Positions 36,167 to 46,369 of a DNA stretch of 64,000 bases are shown piece by piece. The number at the start of each line of letters is the position of its first letter. The first letter of the stretch is position 1. Both the position numbers and the translations under genes were made by a program. A model generated the notes under the pieces. That model was not told the DNA's origin. It saw only the letters and a program-made list of their open reading frames with translations, and searched no databases. This DNA comes from Talaromyces rugulosus (taxonomy: Eukaryota; Ascomycota; Eurotiomycetes; Eurotiales; Trichocomaceae): positions 1,984,001-2,048,000 of the forward strand of contig NC_049566.1 of assembly GCF_013368755.1 (NCBI RefSeq), written 5' to 3'.

Positions 36167-37201
36167 TTAATGTGATCCGCCCCAGATCGCCGGAACGGGC
36201 GGGCCCCAGACAGCCATGTTGCCAGCCGCAGCTCGTGTAAGCTCTGTATCTTCGTTCACCACATCTCCATCTGCATAATGCTCAATAATAAAGCCGCTTG
36301 GATCGTACCAGTAATCGAAAACTTGAGAACCGTGAACGTGGCGACCTATCCCCCAAACGAGCCGATAAGCCTTGGCTTCCAGCCATTTATGACCCATGAA
36401 TTGCGTATCCAGATCTTCCACTTCGAATGACGAGTGATGTACTTTAGTACCTGCACTCTCTCCCTTTGTGACGAGGAAACAATGATGATCGACGTATTTT
36501 TTCCCCAGGTCAAGGCGGAAGAAAGCAGATACATCCACAGATGCATCTTCGGGTGCATATAGGATGTCTGTGGGTGTGAAATTGAACCGGTCCGTATACC
36601 ACGCGCATGTATCTCGGTAGTGGTCCGTTATATACCCGAAATGGCCCAACTTGTGGATCTTCGCCGGGCCTGATGTTAGCCGCACAAATTGACCTGTGGC
36701 CTTCTGTGAGTATATATTTCCTGAGATGCGGAAAATTTTTGTGCTATACTTACCCTTCCGCTTCTTTTCAACAGCACCGTTCACGGGCGTATTTATGTCA
36801 ATGCTCGCTGACTTTGGCTGCATAGGGACATCTTTCGGTTCCTGGCCCCAGATGACATGCATTTGATATCCATTTGGATCATTGAGAATTGCAATTTGAC
36901 CGCTTCCAGGCAAACTTTCCGCGCTCTTAACCTTGGCCCCCTCCAACTCAGATGCCCGGGCAAAGTCCTCAGCTGAATTTGCCACAAATCCGGCACCAAT
37001 AAACCGTTTTTGTTTCCCCGCTGGTGCTTGAGTGGCAATATAGCTGTAATGGTCTATCCCGTAACCTTTTAGGTATAGTGAGCCGTCGACTTCTCCTGCG
37101 ATATCAAAGCCGAAGTCATAAGCAAATTCCTTTAATATTTGAAGGTCAGGATGCTCATAGATCACATATGCCAGGTGATCAAGGATAATCTTGCCAGCCA
37201 T
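36167..37201 (-). CDS. Extradiol ring-cleavage dioxygenase (type I, VOC fold; catechol 2,3-dioxygenase-like)
   Basis: Two exons, 37201..36754 and 36693..36167, give 324 residues. The 60-nt intron (36753..36694) has good GTAAGT and CACAG ends and is in frame with no stop, so an unspliced reading of 344 residues is also open. Splicing restores the family sequence KKRKGQFVRL. Two vicinal-oxygen-chelate modules are seen. The C-terminal one holds the probable iron ligands: His in KLGHFGY, His in KVHHSSFEV and Glu in FIIEHYADGD. Such enzymes open catechols or trihydroxy-aromatics next to the diol. Similar fungal proteins are often annotated as trihydroxytoluene oxygenase. It is co-oriented with the flavin hydroxylase, which could supply its catechol. 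Confidence 0.88.
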   Translation of the reverse strand: MAGKIILDHLAYVIYEHPDLQILKEFAYDFGFDIAGEVDGSLYLKGYGIDHYSYIATQAPAGKQKRFIGAGFVANSAEDFARASELEGAKVKSAESLPGSGQIAILNDPNGYQMHVIWGQEPKDVPMQPKSASIDINTPVNGAVEKKRKGKYSTKIFRISGNIYSQKATGQFVRLTSGPAKIHKLGHFGYITDHYRDTCAWYTDRFNFTPTDILYAPEDASVDVSAFFRLDLGKKYVDHHCFLVTKGESAGTKVHHSSFEVEDLDTQFMGHKWLEAKAYRLVWGIGRHVHGSQVFDYWYDPSGFIIEHYADGDVVNEDTELTRAAAGNMAVWGPPVPAIWGGSH

Positions 37202-37935
37202 AATGAATTCGTCGTAAAGCTAGTCAAGTAAAGAAATAGATAGAAAGACGATGTTGGATTAAATTGAAGTGTTGCGACCAAAGGTGAATTTAACTTATTG
37301 ATTAACCCTTGATCTTTCTTCCCACTGAACAAAGCTGTAGATTTTGCTACAGAACAATTCCCTACGTACCGCTAAAACGATTTGTCCTTGGGGCCGGACC
37401 GGTTACCCCAGGAATCAGGAGTACCCGCTGGGGTAGATGGAAGGTGGAGGTGGAGATAAGGTTTGCGCGTCTTGAACCTGAACGTAACTCACAGGCATCT
37501 ACTTACCCCACCGAGTTTCATCATAGAGAGCTACAGTATACAGGAATCGAGTATTTAGGAGGTGTTCTCTCATTATCTTCTTTTAAAACACCAAATTTCG
37601 GGTCGTAACCCCTCCAAAATCGCGCGAAACTATAATGTTAAAGCCAACGCCGAAGTGTTCATGACCGTGAGATGGTCAGCGAATACTAAACCCCTTAGTG
37701 ACGCGCAGGGAATAGTTTTCAAGGATGATGTTACTGTAGACTTTCCCGCAAAGGTGATTTACTCCTTGGTTAACAGGTCCTCCCCCACACCCCAAGCATA
37801 TGCAGCCAGTATCCGCTACGGCACAGAGGGAGGAAGAGTCGATTACTCTAACTGCTTACCGTATATGCGCTCACCTAATTATGGAGGCTTATATTTACCA
37901 GGAACGGAAAGTGTCTCACTCGCTTATCAAATACG
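37202..37935. other. Intergenic region at the truncated end of the P450 pseudogene
   Basis: This interval should hold the haem-binding half of the P450, but no ExxR or FxxGxRxCxG motif is readable in any minus frame. A 148-codon plus-strand frame (37562-38008) runs here and overlaps the P450 remnant; it resembles nothing known. Confidence 0.5.
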
Positions 37936-39077
37936 TTACGTCAAGGTCGTGCTTGTCGTGTCAGTGCCTGCAAAGATTAAATTGCTGACTTCATCCGAAA
38001 CCTGCTGATTCGTCATGTTTGCTGGTCCGTTTGGATTGTGGTCTTGAGTCGACTCGATCAATTTATGAAGAAGATCCTTATGGCCGTGACTGTGGATACG
38101 GTTTTTGTACTCATGCAACGCATCTTCACCGTACTAAACAACCATATGGTCAGCCATCTTTAGACATTCTGTCGCAGGTCTCGAGCCATCGCCGAATTTT
38201 GCTGGAGCCCAACCATCTCACAAGCTTTGTCAGCACAGGAAATGCGCACTGAAATCCATATACCAAAAAGGCATTATCGAGGTCGTGGGCATAGGCGGGA
38301 GGATAATCTTGATCGAGCGCACCAAAAGGTTTTCCCAAAAATAGTTCACCTGGCAACTGCATCAGATATTTATTATGAACTTGAAAGCCAATTTGCATCC
38401 AGCTTCTCGCCATCTATATTTTATATAGACAGAGCACGTACCGACAATATCGAGCGCAAGTAATCTGAAACCGGATGTTTGAGTTAGCAATTGCCAATTC
38501 ACTTCCCATTACTTCCTGAGGGGATCGGAAAACTTACCGAAAAGAAATCAAAACATCAGTTTTTTGTCTTCCTCCTATCTTATGACACAGCTTCTGGATG
38601 TGGTCCTTCATGAGCGGTTCAAGATCGAAGAGATTTGATTGCGTAAAAGCATGGTTCAAGATTCGGCGCCTCTCTCGGTGTTCGTATTTGTCACGCATAA
38701 CGAAAATCCCTTTGCGCCCAGAAGTGTCGTAAACCGCTCCTTTCATAAACACACTCGACTGCCCATACATGTTCAACACCGGAAAAGGAAATTTCGTTTA
38801 GCTCGACCCTTACTATTGGTCCATATTTCTCATGCCAACTGTGGATGGTCTCTGTCCGGCAGCCCTTGGCTTCCGCCCACAACAGCCAGAAATTGGAGAA
38901 TTTCGCAAGAAAAGGACCAGGAAGAACTCTTAGTGGTGACACCAAACCTTGTATAAAGATCTAGGAGAGTTAGTCAAAATATGCTACCATTTTCCTCCAG
39001 CTCTCTCGCACCTTTAATATAGAGCTTAATGTCACGAGCCCCAGAACGACGGCTAGAGAGGCTCTGAAAGGATCCAT
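37936..39077 (-). pseudogene. Cytochrome P450 pseudogene, truncated before the haem-binding region
   Basis: The minus strand reads as a fungal microsomal P450: a membrane anchor exon (MDPFRASLAVVLGLVTLSSI), LPGPFLAKFSNFW, HEKYGPIVRVELNEISFSG, then in a shifted frame MYGQSSVFMKG, RRILNHAFTQSNL, GELFLGKPFGALD, and the I-helix FAGTDTTSTTLT. Defects are a frameshift between SFSG and MYGQSS (about 38785), a stop or 25-nt insertion after RMSKDG (about 38150), and loss of everything after the I-helix, including the Cys haem ligand. It cannot make an active P450. Its place beside the hydroxylase and dioxygenase suggests it once belonged to the same pathway or cluster. Confidence 0.82.
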
Positions 39078-39748
39078 CGTCATGTAAAGATTGGGAGGTG
39101 TTTGATCACAAAGGACTTGGTAACTACTCGTCTCTTAAATAGCCGAAGAGGCATGAAGCTACCGGGTTCAGCTATACCCACGTGATCTCTACCTTGACTT
39201 GATCCGGAACACAACCAAAGTTTGCTTGTACCCTATATCGCCTCATATTCTCCGCATTCCCCATGTTCTCCATTTTCTCCGCACTCTCCACGTACCAACC
39301 CGAGAACGGTTCATGTTTGGCGACAGACCTTACCGGTACCCCAGGATCTGGATCTCGACCTCCAGAATTCGACAAGAAATTGATAATAACTACCAAACCA
39401 GGGTACACACTTTGATACTGATGATGTGTCAAATTTACAATACTAATACCGGAATTGCTAAGGATATCCCCAATAGATAGTGTGGTGGAATAAGTGCACC
39501 CCATCAAAGTGGGCATGAGCAAGGCAGTGAGAGATGTATGATGCAGTATCGGTCTGACCAGCGCTGCCCGAAGGGCCGGGCGAGGGCGGGAAGTCCTAAT
39601 GCGAGTGCTGGAAGAAGTGACCGTGAGTACATGATGTTTCGTGATTTTAAAAATTGAGACAGCCCTGGTTGAAAAGTGATCATGAACAACGTGCGTATGT
39701 ATATACCTACACGCTTTTCGTCAGTGTCGTTGACCAGAGTTGTTCGGT

Positions 39749-39961
39749 TTAGGGCTAGGGTTATCCTGCCATATACCTTCTTGGTGACTAAATCCTGGTT
39801 AATAGTGCTATTATATTCTATAATCTATATTAAAAAAAGAAACAATAACAAGTTGTTTTCAGATCACCCATGGAATGGGGGCGGCTTAACCCAAAATGTT
39901 GCTCTCATAGCAATTAAGGAATACAGTGAGATGCAGGTGATTTAACCCTAACCCTAACCCT
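39749..39961. repeat. Inverted interstitial telomere-like motifs
   Basis: TTAGGGCTAGGGTTA (39749-39763) and TAACCCTAACCCTAACCCT (39943-39961) face each other across about 180 bp of AT-rich DNA. TTAGGG is the usual telomere unit of filamentous ascomycetes. The second array has three perfect units. Confidence 0.8.
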
Positions 39962-40184
39962 CGATGAAGTTAGAATGGTTCATTACGGAAGTGCCGTTTT
40001 GTCCTCACACATCAAACTACGGGATCTTGGCGCGGCGTAATAATAGTAATGCAAATTGGGGGTAAAAATAATATGTGTTAAATAGCTGTGCCAAGAATTT
40101 CCGTAACCCGGCAATTGACCGGACGAGGCTTGGCAAGTTGACACGACGGCCTTCTTGGAGGAGGTATTGTCAGACTCCACCCAG

Positions 40185-40317
40185 ATTTTCTCCGAGACTC
40201 TTGGCGTATTCTTTCAAAATCCATACGGAGTAACCTATATTCGGGAAAAACAACCCTTTGATGACGATCACACTTCTCCACGATGCTCCGGGTTTTCTCC
40301 GTGACTCTTGGTCTATT
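40185..40317. repeat. Diverged tandem duplication, period about 107 bp
   Basis: ATTTTCTCCGAGACTCTTGG at 40185 and GTTTTCTCCGTGACTCTTGG at 40292 differ at few positions and are in the same orientation. Weaker similarity continues after both. It lies upstream of the alpha-amylase gene. Confidence 0.65.
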
Positions 40318-40407
40318 ATCAAGTAGCGAACTGTAACTGGGAAAAGGGACCTCTCTACAGCAAACAAATCGCTTTGATTTGACCCGAGATGTTACATTTG
40401 CAACTTT

Positions 40408-40436
40408 TGCCAAGGGTGTGCCAAGAGTGTGCCAAG
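40408..40436. promoter_or_regulatory. Three TGCCAAG boxes at 11-bp spacing upstream of alpha-amylase
   Basis: The 7-mer TGCCAAG starts at 40408, 40419 and 40430, so the copies fall on the same face of the helix. They lie about 165-195 bp before the amylase start and about 70-95 bp before its TATA-like element. No AmyR-type CGG-N8-(C/A)GG site was seen nearby. The binding factor is unknown. Confidence 0.5.
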
Positions 40437-40503
40437 CAAAGTCAATGTCTGGGAAGCGTATTAGAGCCGCTGCCGGGAGGTGGTATCTCTAATGTAGCCT
40501 TGA

Positions 40504-40510
40504 TATAAAA
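40504..40510 (+). promoter_or_regulatory. TATA-like element of the alpha-amylase gene
   Basis: TATAAAA lies 92 bp before the start codon, a usual distance for fungal amylase promoters. Confidence 0.6.
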
Positions 40511-40601
40511 GGAGGCTCTCATTCTTCTATCAACAGTCAAATCATCACCACAAGCTAGCCATAGTTTTCCTTAAAAATTTTGCCATCACGGTTACAGAAC
40601 C

Positions 40602-42109
40602 ATGAAGCTGGCCTGCGCCCTAACAGCCTTTCTACTCCCGCTTGCATCTATTGTATTAGCAGCGGATGTCGATGCATGGAAATCTCGCAACATTTACTTT
40701 GCTTTGACAGATCGCATTGCCCGCAGTAGTGATGATACAGGTGGAAGTGCTTGCGGTGACCTCGGTGACTACTGCGGCGGAACTTTCCAAGGCTTGCAGT
40801 CCAAGCTTGACTACATTCAGGGGATGGGCTTTGATGCCATCTGGATCACCCCTGTTGTAGCTAGTCAGTCCAAATTTCCGCTTGGTAACACAAATTAGCT
40901 GACAATGTTATTATCCATCCAGATATTCCGGGTGGTTACCATGGTTATTGGGCACAAGATCTTTATAGCATCAACTCAAACTATGGCACCGCTGATGATC
41001 TCAAAAGCTTGGTCAGCGCTGCTCATAAAAAGGTCAGTTCAGCCTATACGAATTTCTTAACTCAGAATGTACTGAATGGCTTTATAAAATAGGGGATATA
41101 TATTATGGCGGACGTGGTTGTCAACCACATGGGAAGCCCCACTAGCGATAATAAACCAGAGCCATTGAACCAGGACAGTTCTTACCATTCAGATTGCACG
41201 ATTGACTACTCGGATCAGAATAGTGTTGAAAATTGTCGTATCGCGGATAACTTACCTGATGTCAACACACAAAGTTCAGAGATTCGGACCCTCTTCCAGA
41301 CTTGGATCAGCTGGCTGGTCAAGGAATATCAGTTTGATGGCCTTCGTATTGACACCGTCAAGCACGTTGAAAAGGAGTTCTGGCCAGACTTCAGCTCTGC
41401 TGCCGGAGTTTACACCATCGGCGAAGTCTGGGATGGTGACCCAAACTACCTTGCTGGATACTCAAGCGCACTGGATGCCGTGCTCAACTACGCAATTTTC
41501 TATCCTGTGAACAACTTTTACCAGCAGAAAGGTTCCTCTCAAGACATAGTTGACATGCACGACCAAATCAGTTCCCTTTTCCCTAATCCAAGTGCCCTGG
41601 GCACATTCCTGGATAATCACGACAATGCCCGTTGGCTAAGCCAAAAGAACGACGAATCTTTACTAAAAAATGCACTAGCTTATGTGATTCTCGCCCGGGG
41701 AATTCCCATTGTGTACTACGGTACAGAACAGAGCTACGCTGGCGGTAATGACCCGGCAAACCGCGAGGACCTATGGCGTAGCAACTTCAACACCGACTCT
41801 AGCATGTACAAAGCCATATCCCTGCTCTCAGCAGCAAGGGCAGATGCTGGCGGGCTCGCTGATGACGACCATGTCCATCTGTATATTGCGGACTCGGCAT
41901 ATGCGTGGAGCAGGGCAGACGGAAAACTCATCGTTCTCACGTCCAACAGTGGATCTGGGTCTGATTCTACGCACTGCTTCGACTCAAAGAACCCTGGTGG
42001 GTCATGGGACAATACTTTTGGATCGGGAACATATACCGCTGATGAGAGCGGGCAGCTCTGCATCCCGATTTCGAATGGAGAACCCGTGGTGCTAGTTGCC
42101 AAGTCCTAA
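40602..42109 (+). CDS. Secreted alpha-amylase (GH13, Taka-amylase type)
   Basis: Three exons, 40602..40863, 40923..41032 and 41093..42109, give 462 residues. The signal peptide is [20 protein letters not shown]. All GH13 regions are present: [10 protein letters not shown] (region I), [10 protein letters not shown] (nucleophile Asp 211), GEVWDG (acid/base Glu 235) and FLDNHDNAR (Asp 301). [20 protein letters not shown] and [14 protein letters not shown] match fungal alpha-amylases closely, as do the intron positions. It cuts internal alpha-1,4 bonds of starch outside the cell. There is no C-terminal starch-binding domain, and the chain is slightly shorter than Taka-amylase A. It stands alone here, without AmyR or a glucosidase partner. 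Confidence 0.95.
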
Positions 42110-42291
42110 ATAAGTATGACGGTCGGCTAAACATGTGGTCTGAGACACGTACAAAAGAATTTTTTTGTATAATATTATGCTTCTATGACAAGAATCAATA
42201 CCTCATAGCCAATAAATGTAACAGTAGAGTTGGATTGATTTTATTGCTTGCGGGCGACAGACTAGGCAGCATTTACGCCACAAAACATGTT

Positions 42292-42780
42292 TCAAACAGG
42301 ATGTCTATGGCAGATAACATGGATCCTGGTGGGCAGACAGATCTCAAAATAGTCACTTTTTGCCTCAGAATGGCTTCTATTGGTGGCTTCATCGATTCCA
42401 TCAACTCGCCGAACATGCTGGACTTATTTGCCACGACATTGTTTGAGACTATATTTACTGGCAGCATCTCCATGTTTGGAGCTTATAGCGGAGGTCAACT
42501 TGCCGGAAAATATCCTTACTTGCTACAAGGCCTTTTGTCTGGAGGTAAGTTCCAGGTACCAAACATATGTATTATCCAGAAAGATGTATATTTTTGTGCT
42601 AATTTTTATGCAACGCGGTGTTGTCTGCGGTAGCCCTGTTCATAGTTCACATTTATCTTCCTAATGATAGACCGAAACCTCGAAATCCAAAGACAGATTG
42701 GGTTGGAATTCAATGTTATTCTCGGCATTGTGGGACTCGGTATTATGATTTTGACGGCAGAGTAATGATTCCCATCAATT
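42292..42780 (+). pseudogene. Possible membrane-protein remnant
   Basis: An open stretch starting near ATG 42301 (MSMADNMDPGGQTDLKIV) contains hydrophobic segments (FCLRMASIGGFIDSI; FETIFTGSISMFGAYSGG) and ends at a GTAAGT donor (42545). After an acceptor at about 42633 the frame gives ALFIVHIYLPNDRPKP and TDWVG. The next transmembrane-like piece (FNVILGIVGLGIMILTAE) is in another frame. The LPNDRPKP..TDWVG loop recalls the central loop of MFS transporters and the first part faintly recalls DUF1275 proteins; neither is secure. A frameshifted transporter fragment is the best reading. Confidence 0.3.
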
Positions 42781-43439
42781 CTTTGGCGAAATAAATAAAT
42801 AAAGAAAAAAAAACCCAACGAGATATATGTAGGATTTCAAGTCGGTATTCCTTTTTCAATCAGCAAAATCTCGCTATTTGCTCTTATTATCCATTTACTG
42901 GAGTATTTATGCTCTGGTAGAGATGAAGTATGTCGGTGAGCATGCGTTATTCCCAACTACACTCTGGCCCTACATTGTTCTATACAATGTACTGATACTG
43001 GCTTGTACTCACACCATTCTTAGGGGTATATTTGATCCATGTGTAAACTCCGAATGACAAATTTGTCTATTCAATTGTCTCTTACGTTGTTATTTGGCAT
43101 ACGGAACGGAGACGTCACTAGGGAGCACAATGTGTAGAACGAGATTTATAAAATTCCGAATTTATTTTGATACACCCATTAATTGTCATATAAGGCAAAA
43201 TAATAAATCTCAAAGAGAAAAAATACCAATCTCGCCTCGAGCCAATGTTACCTATGTATAATAAGCCCCGAAAAAGAAAGAGAAAAAAAACATTGAAAAG
43301 TCGAGATAATATTAATCCGTAAAGTTTCAAATAACGAATGGCAAAATATTAAGAAGAAAAAACGCCGGAACTGCAATGATACCCAATATTTCGAAGAGGA
43401 GAAGACAAGACAGAAAAGAAGATAAGAATAAATAGCTAG
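42781..43439. other. Intergenic, AT-rich
   Basis: About 660 bp, AT-rich, 3' flank of the minus-strand RNA-binding protein gene. No gene is seen. Confidence 0.55.
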
Positions 43440-44739
43440 CTACTCCTGTCGCGTCCTCTTTGCTCCATGTGGATTCCATGCTCCTTGGTCACCACCGCCC
43501 ATTTGCTGGTTGCCCTGAAAGCCGCCGCCAAAGTTGGGGTTGAAGTTTCCGCCTTGAAAGCCTGTTTTTGGTGGTTAGCATATCTTCTCTTTAATATGCA
43601 ATGTTATATATCGTGATAGGGAAATAGCATACCCATGCCCATATTACCCATCATGGGGTTCATATTGCCTGCCATGGCCGGATTCATCCCCATCCCTCCC
43701 ATCGGAGCCATGCCCATGCCCATCATATTAGGAGCAGCGCCCATGTTGCCAGCACCACCGCGTCCGCCGCGCATGTTAGGACCACCGCGCATGCCGCCGC
43801 CCATCATGTTTCCTCCGCGATTGTTGAAACCTCCGTAGTTATTCATGCCGCCCATCGGATTCTGGAATCCTGCTCCACCCATGGGACCGCCACCGGCGCC
43901 GCCCTGGAAGCCGCCGCCTCCCATGCCACTAGAGAAGTTGCGGTTATTATTGTAACCCATTCCGCCTCGATTGTTGAATCCGCCACGTCCACGGAAGCCT
44001 CCGCCACCACCGCCCATGTTGTTGTTCATGCCGTAGTTTTGGTTACCCGTCTGGTTGAACTGTCGGTTGTTGCGATCGTCTTTGCGGGCTGGGGCGTCCT
44101 TGGGGAGGGTACGGAAGGGGTTCTGATGAGGGCTGGTGTAGTTGGCGCTGTGTTTGCGACCGGGTTGACCGCTGTTGGCGTAGTGCTCAATGAGGTGCTT
44201 TACTGCGGTGGCGCCCTGCGGAGTGGTAAATTCGACAAAAGCTTGGCTAGACTATGTGTTAGTCGCTGGTACATATAAAGGAACAGAAGAAGGAAATCTA
44301 ACCTCTTGCTCTTTCCGTTCACCTTGTGCTCGCTAAAAGTAACATCCTTCAAGTCGTTTTCAGCACCAGCTTCCTGCACCCAGCTACGGATTTCGTCATC
44401 GGTGGTCCACCAGAACAGCTCCGACACAAAAAGCGCGGTAGTAGCATCTGGGTCTACTGGGCGATCTCCTGAGCCCGATGAATTCATGTCCTTGCGCTTC
44501 AGGCCTTGTTGTTGTTGCTGTTGTTGTGGCTGGGTTTGCTGTTGTGTGGGCTGGTTGTGAGAGGTGGAGTCTTGCTGCGGTGTTGCGGCTTGTCCGTTTG
44601 CTGCCTGTGCATTATCATTACCTTGCCCTCCCTCGTGGCCATTAGTCTCGGGGGCATCGAGAATCAGTTCTGGCTCTTCCTGCCCATTGTAGCCTCCATC
44701 TCCGTAGATGTCCAGATCAAAGTTATCGTCTTCGGCCAT
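43440..44739 (-). CDS. RRM protein of the cleavage factor Im 68-kDa (CPSF6) type
   Basis: Three exons, 44739..44303, 44246..43633 and 43561..43440, give 390 residues. The acidic N-terminus (EDDNFDLDIYGDGGY) is followed by a poly-Gln region (about residues 55-75). One RRM follows, with RNP2-like ALFVSELFWWTTDDE and RNP1-like KSKSQAFVEFTT spliced across intron 1. The last half is a Gly/Met/Asn/Arg-rich RGG-like domain (GGFRGRGGFNNRGG; repeated MGGMGMNP units), ending AWNPHGAKRTRQE with an NLS-like tail. The WTTDDEIRSW helix matches CFIm68-type RRMs, which dimerise with CFIm25 in 3'-end processing. It is nuclear and phase-separation-prone by composition. It is divergent from Sec61 gamma, about 1.1 kb apart. 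Confidence 0.85.
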
Positions 44740-45837
44740 GTTGTGCTAGATTAGATAAAGCGAATGTTGACGCGCGAGTGATAAGAAACGATCACGGTAT
44801 ATTTGTTTTTTTTTTCTTGCTTCCTCTGTTATGCACAAGCCCGAGATATCTTTTTTTGTCTTCACCCGATGATTCAAAATGAGTACATGTCTGTCATATC
44901 AAAATAGATCCATTAGTATTGATAGAGAACAGGAAGAATATGACCTGGTATAAGCAAAATTCACACATAACCAGCCCGACTTGCCGAATGGAAGAAAAAG
45001 AAGCCATCGAGTGACAAACACATAATAGCATGGCACATGAAGAGAATGAATGATACGTACAAGCTGAGAAGCTAACTTGAGAAATGATTTTTTTTTTCCT
45101 TGATCGGAAACAAACAGGGTACCAGAGGAAAAGAGTTGAGAAAAACACGACTGCCCTTGATGGCAAGTGCGAGAAGTTAGATGCTGTTTTTTTTTTTTTG
45201 GACAGGGATCTGATCGGACGAATGATCCGATGTTCACAGGATGCAGCAGTCTGCCACAGACCGGCAGGGCTGTCAAGTCAAGTCAAGTCAATTAAGGAGG
45301 AGTCCAGGAAGAGAACAGCCAAGCAAAGAAGCTGTAGGTAGGTAGGTAGGTTAGTCGGTTAGTGACCGGGTAGTTTGAGAGTCAATGGCGCGTTCACGGG
45401 TAGGAACTGGGCGACACAACCGGCGAGATTGTCCTCTGATCTGAGCTGATGATCGATGTCGAAGTGAGAGAAAGAAGAAGGACCAAAAAGACGTGCTTGT
45501 CGTGAACAGATGAACAGATGAAGCCGAAGAGAGCGAGAGAAGAGAGAGGAAGGAGCAGCAGACATGTCGACGCCAAGGTGGAGCCTTCCTCGGCCTTGGC
45601 ACTGGCGCTGGCCATGATTGGCCCGGAACTGCACAACGTTTCTCCGAGTCCTTCCAGGCCAGCGAGTTCGCGCTATCGCCCGATGTGGAATAGCGTGTCC
45701 GGCGCCATGAGGCCAGCTTGAGCACTTCGACCTTATTGTTGCCTCCTTCCATCGATCTATCTGTCTTCTGTGTTTTCTTTCCCTCAAAACCACCCCCCCA
45801 ATTCAATTTTAAAGCCATCTACAATCAAATACACACA
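44740..45837. promoter_or_regulatory. Divergent promoter region, CFIm68-like / Sec61 gamma
   Basis: About 1.1 kb between two divergent housekeeping genes. It has several T-rich tracts, four tandem AAGTC units (about 45272-45290) and a GTAG microsatellite (45334-45351). The last 60 bp before the Sec61 gamma start are C- and A-rich. Open frames here look like shadows. Confidence 0.55.
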
Positions 45838-46369
45838 ATGTCCGACACATTCCAGGAACTCGCCGACATCCCCAAGGTAAGCAGCAGCAAGGAACCTTCT
45901 TTCCCGCCGAATACCTGGCTAATCCAACACCACACAGGACTTTGTCCGCGATGGCATGATGTTTGTCAACCGCTGCACCAAGCGTTAGTCAACTATCCTT
46001 CTCTTGGCGATACATTGTCGCTTTAATCTGACTCTTTTTCTACAGCCGACAAGCGCGAATTCTTGAAAATCTCTCAAGCCGTCGGTAAGTTGCGATTTCC
46101 CATCCTTGGAATATCGTGTTTTGCGCAAGCGCTAATGGTTTCAAATAGGTGTCGGCTTCGTCGTTATGGTGTGTAATCCCAATGCGATTAACAATTTCAA
46201 TGATTCGGGTTACTAAATACCAGTGACAAAATAGGGGGCGATTGGATACTTTGTGAAATTGAGTACGTGGCTGGAAAGAAAAAAGAAAGAAAGAAAGAAA
46301 GAAAGAAAGAAACACAGCTAACTAGATCTTGCAGTCCATATTCCCGTCAACAACGTTCTCGTCGGATAG
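45838..46369 (+). CDS. sss1: Sec61 translocon gamma subunit (Sss1)
   Basis: Six tiny exons (45838..45876, 45938..45983, 46046..46084, 46149..46168, 46235..46262, 46335..46369) join in phase to 68 residues, the usual size. The sequence runs MSDTFQELADIPKDFVRDG, MMFVNRCTKPDKREFLKISQ, then one membrane helix (VGVGFVVMGAIGYFVKLIHI) and the conserved end PVNNVLVG. Sss1/SecE clamps the Sec61 channel in the ER membrane and is essential. No single exon exceeds 46 nt, so the gene is easily missed by ORF callers. Intron 5 carries a GAAA microsatellite (about 46280-46310). Confidence 0.96.

Larger units (their letters stand above)
39078..40601. other. Intergenic region with telomere-like motifs and amylase promoter
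   Basis: About 1.5 kb. On the minus strand a possible secreted peptide start (39632, MYSRSLLPALALGLPALARP) is followed in another frame by a 117-codon open stretch to 39172; neither is recognised. Telomere-like motifs lie at 39749-39763 and 39943-39961. A diverged ~107-bp tandem duplication lies at about 40185-40400. Confidence 0.55.

Noticed and set aside
37562..38008. 148-codon plus-strand frame
   Set aside because: Overlaps the P450 remnant antisense, lacks an early ATG and resembles nothing known; kept only as a note because it is long.
39172..39632. Possible secreted protein with signal peptide MYSRSLLPALALGLPALARP on the minus strand
   Set aside because: The signal-like frame stops after 42 codons and the following open stretch is in another frame; no splice pair joins them convincingly.
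45351..45818. 155-codon minus-strand frame
   Set aside because: Lies in the divergent promoter of Sec61 gamma; Ser/Arg-rich because of C/T-rich promoter sequence.
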